Counted from the stretch's first letter, positions 55,399 through 64,000 are shown. The stretch: DNA of 64,000 nucleotides from G963677085 sp963677085 (GCA_963677085.2 CAXXFH010000004.1:1488001-1552000); one strand, 5' to 3'. Numbers and translations: made by a program. The notes: generated by a model not told the origin, from the sequence alone.

Positions 55399-55803
55399 AT
55401 GAGACCAAATCCATTCCCTTTCAACGCAACCGTGTGTTGCTGGACATCTGTGTTTTGCTGGATATTTGTGCTCGTGCTCTGCTTCGGGCACCAGACAGAC
55501 GCCAAGGATTTCATGGGGATCACTCCGCCATTGGGCAATCCTCAACAAGCATGCCCCGAAAGCTGTTACTGTCCACCGCTGCGCTGGTACCCCGACGACT
55601 ACTGCCCCAGGCCATTTCCAAGCCTCTGCACGCCGAGTTGCTGCGGCGCCCATTGCGATGATTATTGCCCGAAGCCCTGCCCATACCTCCAGACACCAAG
55701 TTGCTGCGGTTCGACCTGCAACGACTACTGCCGAAAACCCTGCCCATCGCTCTGCTGGCCCTGCACACGTCCAACCTGCCCCGACAAGTGTAGCCACCCT
55801 TGA
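55399..55803 (+). CDS. Small secreted cysteine-rich repeat protein
   Basis: 134 residues with an N-terminal hydrophobic signal (TSVFCWIFVLVLCFG). The mature part has about 20 Cys in a repeated pattern: YCPRPFPSLCTPSCCGAHCD, YCPKPCPYLQTPSCCGSTCN and YCRKPCPSLCWPC, each unit about 24-26 residues starting DDYC or NDYC. Disulfides or metal binding are likely, in the periplasm or at the surface. The repeats are diverged at DNA level, so they are maintained for function. I recall similar short Cys/Pro repeat proteins in planctomycetes but no assigned function. It is 162 bp after the TolC-like gene. Confidence 0.72.
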   Translation: MRPNPFPFNATVCCWTSVFCWIFVLVLCFGHQTDAKDFMGITPPLGNPQQACPESCYCPPLRWYPDDYCPRPFPSLCTPSCCGAHCDDYCPKPCPYLQTPSCCGSTCNDYCRKPCPSLCWPCTRPTCPDKCSHP

Positions 55804-55921
55804 TGGCCCCCCAATCAACGCTGCCCAGAAGAAACGCTCGCCCACTTCCAACAGGACTGCCTTTACCCCACCCTTGGCCCCAGATGCCAGCACGCCTCAT
55901 CAACATGCGTCGCGCACACGA

Positions 55922-55958
55922 AAAAGGCCTTGCGTAACCCGTTGTTACGCAAGGCCTT
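55922..55958 (-). terminator. Rho-independent terminator of tRNA-Gln
   Basis: A perfect 16-bp stem (AAAGGCCTTGCGTAAC and complement) with a 5-nt loop. On the minus strand it is followed by TTTTT. It begins seven bases after the tRNA 3' end. Confidence 0.9.
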
Positions 55959-55964
55959 TATGCA

Positions 55965-56035
55965 ACTGGGGTACTAGGATTTGAACCTAGACTAACTGAT
56001 CCAGAGTCAGTCGTGCTGCCGTTACACTATACCCC
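55965..56035 (-). tRNA. trnQ: tRNA-Gln (anticodon CTG)
   Basis: 71 nt on the minus strand. It folds as a full cloverleaf: acceptor TGGGGTA/TACCCCA, D arm from GTGTAACGGCAGCAC, anticodon stem ACTGA/TCAGT with loop CTCTGGA (anticodon at 56001-56003 on the plus strand, read CTG), T arm CTAGG-TTCAAAT-CCTAG and discriminator G. The CCA end is not encoded. It has its own terminator. Confidence 0.95.
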
Positions 56036-56267
56036 AAGGACGAGGTGATTCGCCGCGGTATTACCTCGGTCGTTTCCCTCAATTCACTTTAAGGTTAGAA
56101 CGGTCCGGCAGATGCGTCAAGGGGAGTCGGCCCGGTGGTTGACGGCCCGCTGGGGGTGGGTCTACAATCGTTCGGTCGTTTGTTGTGTTTTCGTAGCAAG
56201 CCGGGCCATGGTCGGCGTCCCGCCGCGACGTCCCCGGCGTGGTCCCTCCCAGAAGGTGGGATTCGTC

Positions 56268-57959
56268 ATGGCCGTTCTGCGTGCAGTACAAGGTTTAAAT
56301 CCTGGGCAAATCTTTCCCATCGAGGGGGACTGTTCGCTCCTGGGACGCCATCCCGACTGCGATATCGTGCTCGACAGCGGAGCCGTTAGCCGACAGCATG
56401 CCCGGGTGACCAAGGTCGCTGGCCATTATTACGTCGAGGATCTGCACAGCCGCAACGGGACGTTTGTCAACGGTCGGGCGGTGGTTGGCCGTCATCTGCT
56501 GGCAGACAACGACGAGCTAGTCATTTGCGATCTGGTGTTCACCTTCCACCAGAATCCACCCGACATGACCCCGGCGCCCGAGCGCCAACTGACGATGGCG
56601 GCCCAGCCCACGGCCATGTTGTTCGACGACGCCCGTCCGTCGAGCAGTTCCACCATCATGTCGAAGGTAGACATCTCGGCCGGCTCCAGCGGTCTGCTTC
56701 TGGAGGTCAACGCCGAGGCCAAGCTCAAGGCGCTAACCGAGATCAACGTCCACCTGGGCGCCGCGCTGGGATTGAACGAGGTGTTGCCCAAGCTGCTCGA
56801 CAGCCTGTTCGACATCTTCATTCAGGCCGACCGTGGGTTCATCGTTCTGAAAGACCGAGGCACCGACCGGCTGGTTCCCAAGGCGGTCAAATACCGTCGC
56901 AACGAGGAAGAACAAACCGGCCGGATCAGTCGCACGATCGTCAATGGCGTGATGGCGGGCAAACAAGCCATTCTCTCGGCCGACGCGGCCTCGGACTCGC
57001 GGTTCGACATGGCCGAAAGTATCGTCGACTTCCATATCCGTTCGATGATGTGCGCCCCGCTGATCGATAGCAACGGCACGGCCATGGGCGTCATTCAAAT
57101 CGACACGATCGACCAGCGCAACCGCTTCAAGCGCGACGACCTCGAGGTGCTAGCCAGCGTGGCCTGCCTAGCGGGCTTGGCCGTGGAAAACGCGCAGCTC
57201 CACGAAACGGCCTTGCGCGAGCAGGCGCTGGCCCGCGACTTGGCCGTCGCCCACGAGGTGCAGCGGGGATTCCTTCCTGACATGCCTCCGGAAATCGCCG
57301 GCTACGATTTCTTCGAGTTCTACGACCCGGCCCAACAGCTTGGCGGCGACTACTACGACTACGTCCCGTTAAGCGGAGGCCGAACGGCCGTGGTCGTGGC
57401 CGACGTTTCCGGCAAGGGTATCGCGGCATCGCTGTTGATGGCCAAGCTCTCGGCCGAAACCCGTTACTGTTTGGCAAGCGAAAGCGAACCTTCGGCGGGC
57501 ATCACCCGCCTGAACCGCATCTTCTGCGGGGCCGGCTGGGAAGACCGCTTCGTGACGATGGTCGTTTGCGTATTGGATCCGGCTAGGCATGAAGTCACGA
57601 TCGTCAACGCCGGCCACATGCCACCTTTGCTGCGGCACAACGGCAACGACGTGAAACCGTTGGGCGAAGAAATCACGGGCTTGCCCTTGGGAGTCGACGA
57701 TATGATCGTCTATGACCAAATCGTCGTACCTCTCACCAAAGGCGATAGTCTTACGCTCTATACCGACGGCATCACCGAAGCCATGGATCGCCGCGAATTC
57801 CTCTACGGTTCGCAGCGTCTGAACGCCCAACTCGCCCAGCCCGCCGAGCAAATCCGAGCCCTCGGGCAAACGATCCTCGACGACGTAAAACGCTTCGTCG
57901 GCAAACATTCCCAAAGCGACGACATGTGCTTGGTCTGCTTCGGGCGGGAAGACGGTTAG
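56268..57959 (+). CDS. FHA-GAF-PP2C (SpoIIE-type) signalling phosphatase
   Basis: 563 residues. FHA domain (about 5-95) with LLGRHPDCDIVLDSGAVSRQ, HARVTKV and DLHSRNGTFVNGR, whose phospho-threonine-binding R, S and N are present. GAF domain (about 150-325) starting LTEINVHLGAALGLNEVLPK. C-terminal PP2C/SpoIIE domain (about 355-560) with DYYDYVPLSGGRTAVVVADV, SGKGIAASLLMAKLSAETRY, NAGHMPPLL and the terminal QSDDMCLVC. Mn/Mg-binding D residues are present (GGDYYD, ADVSG, SDDM). Likely a sensor that dephosphorylates an anti-sigma antagonist. ATG 56268 is preferred; the frame to 56112 has a random look. Confidence 0.92.
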   Translation: MAVLRAVQGLNPGQIFPIEGDCSLLGRHPDCDIVLDSGAVSRQHARVTKVAGHYYVEDLHSRNGTFVNGRAVVGRHLLADNDELVICDLVFTFHQNPPDMTPAPERQLTMAAQPTAMLFDDARPSSSSTIMSKVDISAGSSGLLLEVNAEAKLKALTEINVHLGAALGLNEVLPKLLDSLFDIFIQADRGFIVLKDRGTDRLVPKAVKYRRNEEEQTGRISRTIVNGVMAGKQAILSADAASDSRFDMAESIVDFHIRSMMCAPLIDSNGTAMGVIQIDTIDQRNRFKRDDLEVLASVACLAGLAVENAQLHETALREQALARDLAVAHEVQRGFLPDMPPEIAGYDFFEFYDPAQQLGGDYYDYVPLSGGRTAVVVADVSGKGIAASLLMAKLSAETRYCLASESEPSAGITRLNRIFCGAGWEDRFVTMVVCVLDPARHEVTIVNAGHMPPLLRHNGNDVKPLGEEITGLPLGVDDMIVYDQIVVPLTKGDSLTLYTDGITEAMDRREFLYGSQRLNAQLAQPAEQIRALGQTILDDVKRFVGKHSQSDDMCLVCFGREDG

Positions 57960-58024
57960 TGCTCTATCAAGTCTATTGCGTGGCACCCATAAATCAGAAG
58001 TTGACAAAGCCTTAGCTGGAGCCT

Positions 58025-59146
58025 CTACCACGCACACTCTAGCCCGACATAGGCCCCTTGATAGAACGGGCTGCCCGTGGCATCGACGACTGCCACGCCG
58101 TTGAGCGGATCGCTCACGGCAACTTGATCGGAAGCTACGGCCACGCCTTCGAGCCACAGCAGTTGGTAACCTGCACGCAGTCGACAGCCATCGGTGAACT
58201 TATAAATACCGCCCAGGGTAAGCTCACCGACAAAAGACGTATGGTCGCCGCTGGCGTGGCAGTAATCGACATTGGTCGAAACCCGTTGCGTTTGCCGCGC
58301 ACTGCTCAGCGCCCGGTTGCCATAGACCCCCGCCTTCAGCACGCTGTCGATCTCCAACCGGCGTCCACTCCACCAAAGCATGTCGGCCCCGACCTGGAAC
58401 CCGTAGAGGTAATTCGACGCCCGAATGCCGTTGGATGCCAGGTTCAAGTTTGGGCCGATGTTCAAGTCGATATCGAGCCGCTCTTTCATGTCGATGTAGC
58501 GAAACCCGGCGAGAAGCGTTAGCCAGTCGTTCACTGCCTGGCGCCCGTTGAACTCCACTCCGTCGAGCTGGCAATGGTAGCGTGCATCAACCCCTACCGG
58601 CCAGGAATTGTTACCCAGCGGGGATGCATACTGAATGATCGCACCGGCACCCGAAGTTCGCGGTCCCAGCGTCGCTTCCCAACCGTCCACCCGCATATAG
58701 CGAGTCTCCAAGCTGAAACACTCGTTCACACGGTGTTGGATCCCCACTTCCCAGCCCGCCTGAAAATCGAAGCCGAACCCCGCGCCGTTCAACACGGTAT
58801 TGTCCCCGGGCGCAAAGCTATCGGTGACCAGCGCCGAACGGCCGGGCTTGCTGCGTTGCAGAAACAGGGCACCACCCTCGACGGCCCACGGCGACGGACA
58901 ACTCCTACACCGGCACCAATCCGTCGCGCAACACTCGTCGAAGACTGCGGGCGTGTCCCACCTATCGCCCACAACGGTTTCGCCCGCAGGACTCTCCAAG
59001 GTGGAAGCCTCGTTGGCTTCGCTCGCGGGATCTTCGTCGGTGACCACGGCGAAGTAATTCCAGTTGTTTTCCGCTCCAACGATTGGCCCCGGAAGCAAGC
59101 TGGCAACCATCGCCAACGCCAAGGCCGCCCACAGTCGCTTCATCAT
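58025..59146 (-). CDS. BBP7-family outer-membrane beta-barrel protein
   Basis: 373 residues with a signal peptide (LWAALALAMVASLLPGPIVG) and a short N-terminal Cys-rich part (ECCATDWCRCRSC). The barrel begins WAVEGGALFLQRSKPGRS and shows alternating strands such as GFGFDFQAGWEVGIQHR, NDWLTLLAGFRYIDMKERL, SNYLYGFQVGADMLWW and the terminal FYQGAYVGLECAW. Ending in an aromatic residue is the usual C-terminal strand for outer-membrane insertion. The family is planctomycete-typical; role unknown. ATG 59146 (or 59143) is preferred; the open frame starts at 59167. Confidence 0.87.
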   Translation of the reverse strand: MMKRLWAALALAMVASLLPGPIVGAENNWNYFAVVTDEDPASEANEASTLESPAGETVVGDRWDTPAVFDECCATDWCRCRSCPSPWAVEGGALFLQRSKPGRSALVTDSFAPGDNTVLNGAGFGFDFQAGWEVGIQHRVNECFSLETRYMRVDGWEATLGPRTSGAGAIIQYASPLGNNSWPVGVDARYHCQLDGVEFNGRQAVNDWLTLLAGFRYIDMKERLDIDLNIGPNLNLASNGIRASNYLYGFQVGADMLWWSGRRLEIDSVLKAGVYGNRALSSARQTQRVSTNVDYCHASGDHTSFVGELTLGGIYKFTDGCRLRAGYQLLWLEGVAVASDQVAVSDPLNGVAVVDATGSPFYQGAYVGLECAW

Positions 59147-59167
59147 TCGCTTTGCCTCCCGACACAT

Positions 59168-59699
59168 GTTTTCCCCCCCATGTTGTTACTCCGCTGCAAG
59201 CCGACAGTGAGTACTGGGTCGGTACGGCAACACCGCGTGGTCGTCGGACCGGTCGTCTGGTAACGACTGCAACGGTATTGACGATGGTATCGCCGTCCCT
59301 GGTCGGTATCGACGCCGAAAGACCGTCACCATTGGATCTTCAGGCACCACCGACAGGACCCAAAAAACCGTTGATTCCGCAACAATCGATTCGAGCGTAA
59401 CAACCGCTACAGATTGCCAACGGAAACGGCCGCCCCCCCGTAAAACCGCAGTCGATCGGCGCAACACCCAACCAACGAGCGGGGGAGCGACAGTCCCACG
59501 CGGGTTAACCGGAAAAAACGCTTCACCACCCGCCGCCACGCCAGAAAAGACGTAAGTACTTGCTAAAAAAACACTTACACCCACAAATCCTACCGCCGGC
59601 AAAATTCCTTCCATAATTGCGCTCAGGTTCCTTTGCCGCAGCGCGTTAAGTCTCGGGTGATGGTTTACTGTATCCACTCAGACTAGTCTGCAAGGGACC
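59168..59699. other. Intergenic region before the PEP-CTERM genes
   Basis: 532 bp between the divergent BBP7 gene and the first PEP-CTERM gene. A minus-strand frame (59186-59677) could encode up to 163 residues, but its composition is not convincing. No repeat of the R1-R3 families was seen. The promoter of the three-gene cluster must lie here. Confidence 0.5.
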
Positions 59700-60569
59700 A
59701 TGACAATGTGCACTTCACGAGTCGTCATTGCGACGGGAGTTCTCCTGGCGGTTGCCCTCGGCTTGGGCGTGTCTGACGTGGCCGTGGCTGCTCCGATTCC
59801 TGTGCTGGAATACCTGCTCGACGACGTCTCGGGCACGACCGTGCCGAACCACGGTTCGCTCGGCACGACGGGCGACGCCACGCTGGCGACCAACACCACC
59901 GTCGGCACCGGAGGCCAACCGTTTGTCGACGGCGACTACCTGGAGATCGACGCCTTGGGCGATAAAATGTCGACCGCCGATATCGACAGCCTCGACACGC
60001 TCAATGCCTTTACGCTGGCGTTTTATGTGAAGCCTACCGTGCTCGGCGCGTGGAAAGACATGATGGGCGATTGCGATTCAGGCGACGCTAACAAAATCAA
60101 AGGCTGGAACCTTCAGGCCATGGAAGGAGGCGTACTTTCGCTTCGAATTTGGGACGGTGCGGCGATCAGCTCGTTTTCTTCACCTACCGGCCAGCTGGAA
60201 GAAGGCACGTGGCACCATTACGCCATCGTGGCCAATCACCTTACCGAAACCGGCACGCGCAACGTCACGGTCGACTTTTACCGCGACGGCCAATTCGTGA
60301 ACACGGTCACGATCAGCACCGATCGCCAGATGGCCGACGACGCCGACGGTTTCAAAATCGGTAACGCCATGTGGGATAGCGAACTGCTGGCCCAATACGG
60401 TCGGGTAGCCCTTTACGACCAGGCACTCACCGCCGATCAGGTCGGAGACGTCTACGCCGAAACGGTGCCCGAGCCGTCGACCTTCGTGCTCTGCGGCCTG
60501 TTGGGGCTGGGCTTGGTGGGTTACCTGCGGCGTCGCACTCGACAGGGACTTTGCCTGGTTCGCAAGTAG
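59700..60569 (+). CDS. PEP-CTERM protein with LamG-like domain, 1
   Basis: 289 residues: signal peptide (ATGVLLAVALGLGVSDVAVA), a LamG/concanavalin-like beta-sandwich (about 35-250; LEYLLDDVSGTTVPNHGSLG, TWHHYAIVANHL, GRVALYDQALTADQVGDVYA), and a C-terminal sorting signal from residue 256: VPEPSTFVLCGLLGLGLVGY then LRRRTR. That is the exosortase target: PEP motif, membrane helix, basic end. It should be exported, recognised by the exosortase at 17 kb, and anchored or released at the surface. It is first of three tandem genes. Confidence 0.93.
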   Translation: MTMCTSRVVIATGVLLAVALGLGVSDVAVAAPIPVLEYLLDDVSGTTVPNHGSLGTTGDATLATNTTVGTGGQPFVDGDYLEIDALGDKMSTADIDSLDTLNAFTLAFYVKPTVLGAWKDMMGDCDSGDANKIKGWNLQAMEGGVLSLRIWDGAAISSFSSPTGQLEEGTWHHYAIVANHLTETGTRNVTVDFYRDGQFVNTVTISTDRQMADDADGFKIGNAMWDSELLAQYGRVALYDQALTADQVGDVYAETVPEPSTFVLCGLLGLGLVGYLRRRTRQGLCLVRK

Positions 60570-60632
60570 CAGCTCGGGGACGAGGCCGGGCAAACTACAT
60601 TACCCCAACACCCTGGATCTGGGATACCAAAC

Positions 60633-61601
60633 ATGAAGATTGCCAATCGACTGCTCGCAGCCATGACCCTTGCCGGCTTGGTCCTAGGGTTGTTGCTTAC
60701 CGACATGACCCGCGTCTTGTGGCCGTGCGACGCCATTGCGGACGGTGGCACCACGGCAGCCAATGGCAGCACGATCGGCTACTGGCAATTCAATGATGGA
60801 ACGATCGGCGATCCGGCCGGCACCCTGGTCAATGAATTGAACAGTCCCGCGCTGGACGGCACAGCCGGCGATTACAACGCTAGTGGTTCGATTCCCGTGT
60901 ACGACGTGTCGACGCCAGGCCTGCAAATTGCCGACGGCGTTGGCGGAACGATTTTCAACAGTTCGAACACCTCGTCGCTGGAATTCGACCGAACCGATGC
61001 GGGAACAACCACCAACAGCAACAATGGCGGCTCCGTCACCGTGGCCGATCCCGGTGGAGTCGATTCGATATTGAAGCCCACGAGTTTCACCGTCGAGGCC
61101 TTTGTCAGGCTCGGCGAGCAAAGCGACTGGGCCAACATTGTGTCGAAGACCAAATCGGGCGGCACCTCGTGGATGATGGACGTCAACAGCAACGGCACGC
61201 TAAGGGCCCGTTTCGATAACGCCACCACCTCCAATCAGAACTTCGCCACCAGTGCGTTTCTGCGGGACGGCGAGTGGCATCATGTCGCGATGACGTTCGA
61301 CGGCTCGACCAATGCGATTGGACTGTATATGGATTACAGCCAAGTCGGCTCCGCTACATTGAGCGGTAGTCTTGAGTACAGCGACTCTCCACTGATGATG
61401 GGAGCAGGCGGCGGCGGTCGGGCGTACGACGGCCTGCTCGACGAAGTCCGGCTGAGCGACACCGTGTTGACGACCGACCAGTTTCTGGTTGTCGTGCCTG
61501 AGCCCTCGACGTTAGCGCTCGCCCTGTTGGGCCTGCTGAGTTTGGCCGTTTACCGCTTCTACCTGGTTCCCAAATCGCGGCTTGGGAGTGAGTTCAAGTG
61601 A
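60633..61601 (+). CDS. PEP-CTERM protein with LamG-like domain, 2
   Basis: 322 residues: signal peptide (RLLAAMTLAGLVLGLLLTD), LamG-like beta-sandwich (STIGYWQFNDGTIGDPAGTL, PTSFTVEAFVRLGEQSDWAN, LRDGEWHHVAMTFDGSTNAI, AYDGLLDEVRLSDTVLTTDQ) and a sorting signal from residue 288: VPEPSTLALALLGLLSLAVY then RFYLVPKSRLG. The basic end is spread out (R, K, R) rather than a compact RRR, so sorting may be less efficient. It lies 63 bp after gene 1 and 55 bp before gene 3. Confidence 0.9.
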   Translation: MKIANRLLAAMTLAGLVLGLLLTDMTRVLWPCDAIADGGTTAANGSTIGYWQFNDGTIGDPAGTLVNELNSPALDGTAGDYNASGSIPVYDVSTPGLQIADGVGGTIFNSSNTSSLEFDRTDAGTTTNSNNGGSVTVADPGGVDSILKPTSFTVEAFVRLGEQSDWANIVSKTKSGGTSWMMDVNSNGTLRARFDNATTSNQNFATSAFLRDGEWHHVAMTFDGSTNAIGLYMDYSQVGSATLSGSLEYSDSPLMMGAGGGGRAYDGLLDEVRLSDTVLTTDQFLVVVPEPSTLALALLGLLSLAVYRFYLVPKSRLGSEFK

Positions 61602-61656
61602 GTTTTGCCGGGTAATCCACCGATTGCATCCTTACTACGTTACAGGAATTCCACCG

Positions 61657-62358
61657 ATGACGATTCGCATACGACAACTAACCACGTTGAGTATGGCCCT
61701 GCTTGCCCTGGGGTGGCTACTGCCGAACACCGCCTCGGCGGAATTCCTGCCCAACGCCATCCAGGAGGGCGTTACCGCCGAAGCGTACGATTACGACGGT
61801 AACTCCAACGGCCGCTCGTATCGTGCGGTCGACGGCTCCGGCCTGACGGTCGACAGCAGCGGCGATGGATTTCACAGCACCAACTGGGAAGACGGCTGGC
61901 AGGCTACTCTTTCCGGCAACATGTGGTTTATCGCCGACCTGGGAGCCAGCTACGACACGCTCGAAAGTCTGTACGTCTGGAACGTCAACGAAGCGGGAAG
62001 CACGAATCGTGGGACGAAGGACGTCGACATCTACTACTCCAACGCCGCCTCGAATCCCGGCAGCGACTTCACCACCGCCGACTGGACATTGCTGGGCAAC
62101 TACACGTTCAATCAAGGCCCTGGCACGGCCGATGCCCCGGTGAGCAACATCATCGACTTGAATACCGTTGCAGCAGCAAGGTTCTTTGGCCTGGACATCC
62201 AGTCGAACTACGGCGACACCGTCACCAGTGGCGTCGGACGTGTCGGCTTGGCCGAATTGCAGTTCGTCACCGCGGTGCCCGAGCCGTCGACCCTGCTGTT
62301 AACCGCCATCGGACTGCTGGGTTGCTGCTTGTTCCTGGCTCGGCGACGACGGACCTAA
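61657..62358 (+). CDS. PEP-CTERM protein with discoidin-like domain, 3
   Basis: 233 residues. Signal peptide (LTTLSMALLALGWLLPNTAS); the mature domain has WQATLSGNMWFIADLGASYD, TLESLYVWNVNEAGSTNRGT and FFGLDIQSNYGD, the pattern of an F5/8 type C (galactose-binding-like) fold. Sorting signal from residue 207: VPEPSTLLLTAIGLLGCCLF then LARRRRT. ATG 61657 is chosen for the signal peptide; the open frame starts at 61582, overlapping gene 2. With the two LamG proteins it forms a small operon of surface carbohydrate-binding-type proteins. Confidence 0.9.
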   Translation: MTIRIRQLTTLSMALLALGWLLPNTASAEFLPNAIQEGVTAEAYDYDGNSNGRSYRAVDGSGLTVDSSGDGFHSTNWEDGWQATLSGNMWFIADLGASYDTLESLYVWNVNEAGSTNRGTKDVDIYYSNAASNPGSDFTTADWTLLGNYTFNQGPGTADAPVSNIIDLNTVAAARFFGLDIQSNYGDTVTSGVGRVGLAELQFVTAVPEPSTLLLTAIGLLGCCLFLARRRRT

Positions 62359-62398
62359 CGGGTATTCAACTCATCCCTCGTCCCTACCGCCTCGCCCC

Positions 62399-63874
62399 TT
62401 ACTTCAACACCGCTTGCCGGATCGTGGCCAGCGTGTTGACGACTGGCTTTGGTTTGCCGGTCGCGTCGAACAGCCCTCCATGAGGCAAACGATGGGGCTG
62501 TCCGTCGAGCAGTTGGTTCCAAATCACACCTTGGACCATGGGCTTGGCCAGCAAGAGCGGGACATAACGGGCAGCCCAGGCCTGCTGATTGCGAAGTGTC
62601 CAACTTCCGCGCATCACCCGGGAATCGCCCATAGCCAAAGGATCGGCTTGGCTGCTGCTAGGCACGGTGATCGACACCAGCAACGGCAACCCAAGCATCC
62701 CCCAATAGTCGAGTTGCCGCCCAAATTCCACCGGACTGCGAGGTTGGGTTCCATCGGGATCGTAACCCAGGTTCACTTCCAGCGTAATCGCTGAAACGTC
62801 CATACCGGCACGGACCAGTGCATCAGCAAAGTGCAACGGGGGAACGCCCACATCACGTCGACTGAGATATTCGCCCCATGGCTCGTCAAACGAAACCACC
62901 ACGGGCGTCTTGGGATCGAGTGAATGAATCGTTTCGATCACCCGGGCTGCCAGCCGCAAACGATCTTCCTCCGACAGCGACAGGACATCGCCGGTAATCA
63001 AGTGGCCCGCCGCCTGCCAAATCGCCACCCGACCGCGATAACGCTTCACGGTGGCCGAAATGAACTCGATCACAAACGACTCAATACTCTCGAAGTCGTC
63101 TTCCCAAAGGCAAAGCCAGTCGGGAAGACTGCGCGGGTCGAGGTTCAACAGCGGCCCGCCCAGCACTCGTAGCCGATGCGATCTACACCATTCGATTTGG
63201 CTATCGCAGATCTCCCAACAACATTTCCCTTCGGTCGCCTCAATCGTGCGCCAACAGAAGGGGATGGTGACCGCGTTAAAGGCCGTAAGCATCTGCCGGG
63301 CCGTGGGCTCGTCGACCAGCGTACACCCCAAATTCGCCCCCAACAACGAGGCCAGTTTACCGGTGCCTCGACGCCGCGCGACCAGCGCCTGATCCGTGTA
63401 GGTGGCCGCCAACTGGTTCGTAGCCTCGAGGGCCGTGCAGATGGCCTTCTCGGCGTATTCGGCCGACGCTGCCAGATCATCCTGCCGCGATGCCGCCTGC
63501 GCCATTTGCCCCACAGCCAGGGCCACCGACTCACGGATTTCCTTGGAAACCGCAAGCCCGATCGCCTCCCAATCGGCCAATTGGTTGCGCACCAGACAGA
63601 CCGTTCCTCGGGCGAGTTCCAGGGGAAGTTGATAGGGCTTGGGCCGTTCGAGCAGACTACCGGTCGACAGGGTGATCCGCCCGAAACCCGGTACGTCCCA
63701 GGGAATGAACAGATTGCAGGAATCGCCCACGGACCGTTGCAGGGTCAGTTCGCTCTCGACCAACGTCGTTTTAAGCCGCCACGGAGCGCGATCGATCCCA
63801 GCCAGATAGGCAAGACTGGCGATCTCCTCATCGAGGCGTTGTACAGGAGTGGCGATAAATCGCATCAAGCCCAT
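62399..63874 (-). CDS. GH10-like (beta/alpha)8 protein lacking the usual acid/base Glu
   Basis: About 491 residues. The second half follows the GH10 barrel: ATEGKCCWEICDSQIEWCRS, RLRVLGGPLLNLDPRSLPDW, VIEFISATVKRYRGRVAIWQ then AAGHLI, and later SAITLEVNLGYDPDGTQPRS. In true xylanases the RY-G section continues W-D-V-x-N-E, where E is the acid/base; here the pair is AG. The strand-7 Glu (ITLEVN) is kept. The first ~200 residues are an unassigned domain. No signal peptide is obvious. The start is uncertain: ATG 63874, with a GTG at 63958 possible. It may bind rather than cut glycans. Confidence 0.78.
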   Translation of the reverse strand: MGLMRFIATPVQRLDEEIASLAYLAGIDRAPWRLKTTLVESELTLQRSVGDSCNLFIPWDVPGFGRITLSTGSLLERPKPYQLPLELARGTVCLVRNQLADWEAIGLAVSKEIRESVALAVGQMAQAASRQDDLAASAEYAEKAICTALEATNQLAATYTDQALVARRRGTGKLASLLGANLGCTLVDEPTARQMLTAFNAVTIPFCWRTIEATEGKCCWEICDSQIEWCRSHRLRVLGGPLLNLDPRSLPDWLCLWEDDFESIESFVIEFISATVKRYRGRVAIWQAAGHLITGDVLSLSEEDRLRLAARVIETIHSLDPKTPVVVSFDEPWGEYLSRRDVGVPPLHFADALVRAGMDVSAITLEVNLGYDPDGTQPRSPVEFGRQLDYWGMLGLPLLVSITVPSSSQADPLAMGDSRVMRGSWTLRNQQAWAARYVPLLLAKPMVQGVIWNQLLDGQPHRLPHGGLFDATGKPKPVVNTLATIRQAVLK

Positions 63875-64000
63875 CGAGCTGAAAACCTTGGTCCAGGCGA
63901 GTACGAGCAGCGTGGGCCGAAACAAACCACCAAGCGATTCTGGAGAATGATTGCCCACCCACGGTAGAAAACTACCCGAAAGGGACTAAGGTGGTTCTGC

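Noticed and set aside
59186..59677. Minus-strand open frame of 163 codons before the PEP-CTERM genes
   Set aside because: Starts with a plausible hydrophobic segment, but the rest looks random and no ribosome site precedes it; kept only as part of the intergenic note.

Overview
The window looks like chromosomal DNA of a planctomycete, most likely of the Pirellulales. The reasons are the gene families rather than any marker gene: a BBP7-type outer-membrane protein, an exosortase with three PEP-CTERM targets, long R/P/S-rich secreted proteins, many small palindromic intergenic repeats, high G+C and loosely packed genes on both strands. No rRNA gene or species marker is present; one tRNA (Gln, anticodon CTG) is.

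Region 1 (1-19.6 kb) is an exopolysaccharide/exosortase locus. The plus strand carries the end of a WbpD-like acetyltransferase, a WbpE-like aminotransferase, a Wzx-type flippase, an unrecognised toroid-like protein and a GT4 glycosyltransferase. The minus strand carries, in transcription order, a specialised NusG paralogue, about 1.16 kb of untranslated leader, an exosortase, a Wzc-like chain-length/tyrosine-kinase protein, a WecA-like initiating transferase with an extra C-terminal domain, and EpsI. Between the two arms lies a 6.3 kb insertion-sequence island: an IS256 remnant, an IS3 element, an IS1182-like remnant, and three complete elements (two IS630-type, one ISAzo13-type) packed end to end and sharing their target duplications.

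Region 2 (20-42.1 kb) is mostly housekeeping and envelope genes: glmS, a small membrane protein, a B-box-like zinc membrane protein, a hybrid histidine kinase, apbE, an ADP-forming acyl-CoA synthetase, an MMPL-type exporter, a single-pass membrane protein, wecB, an NTF2-like secreted protein, a very repetitive secreted protein and two small cytosolic proteins. Its long intergenic stretches contain at least three families of dispersed repeats; the largest family (five copies, about 75-110 bp, inverted-repeat ends) seems to be non-coding and mobile.

Region 3 (42.4-64 kb) has a secreted beta-helix protein, a YycJ-like hydrolase, a zinc-ribbon protein, YqgE, a complete TetR-HlyD-RND efflux operon with a divergent TolC-like outer-membrane gene and a readable promoter/operator, a cysteine-rich secreted repeat protein, tRNA-Gln, an FHA-GAF-SpoIIE phosphatase, the BBP7 protein, the three PEP-CTERM proteins in tandem and a GH10-like protein lacking the usual acid/base residue.

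The genes connect at two points. GlmS and WecB supply UDP-amino sugars, the region 1 genes assemble and export a polysaccharide, and the exosortase should process the PEP-CTERM proteins near 60 kb. Nothing here is a clear-cut new defence or mobile system. The best candidates for novelty are the repeat families, the shared-target IS stack, the NusG-plus-long-leader exosortase operon, and several secreted proteins of unknown function.
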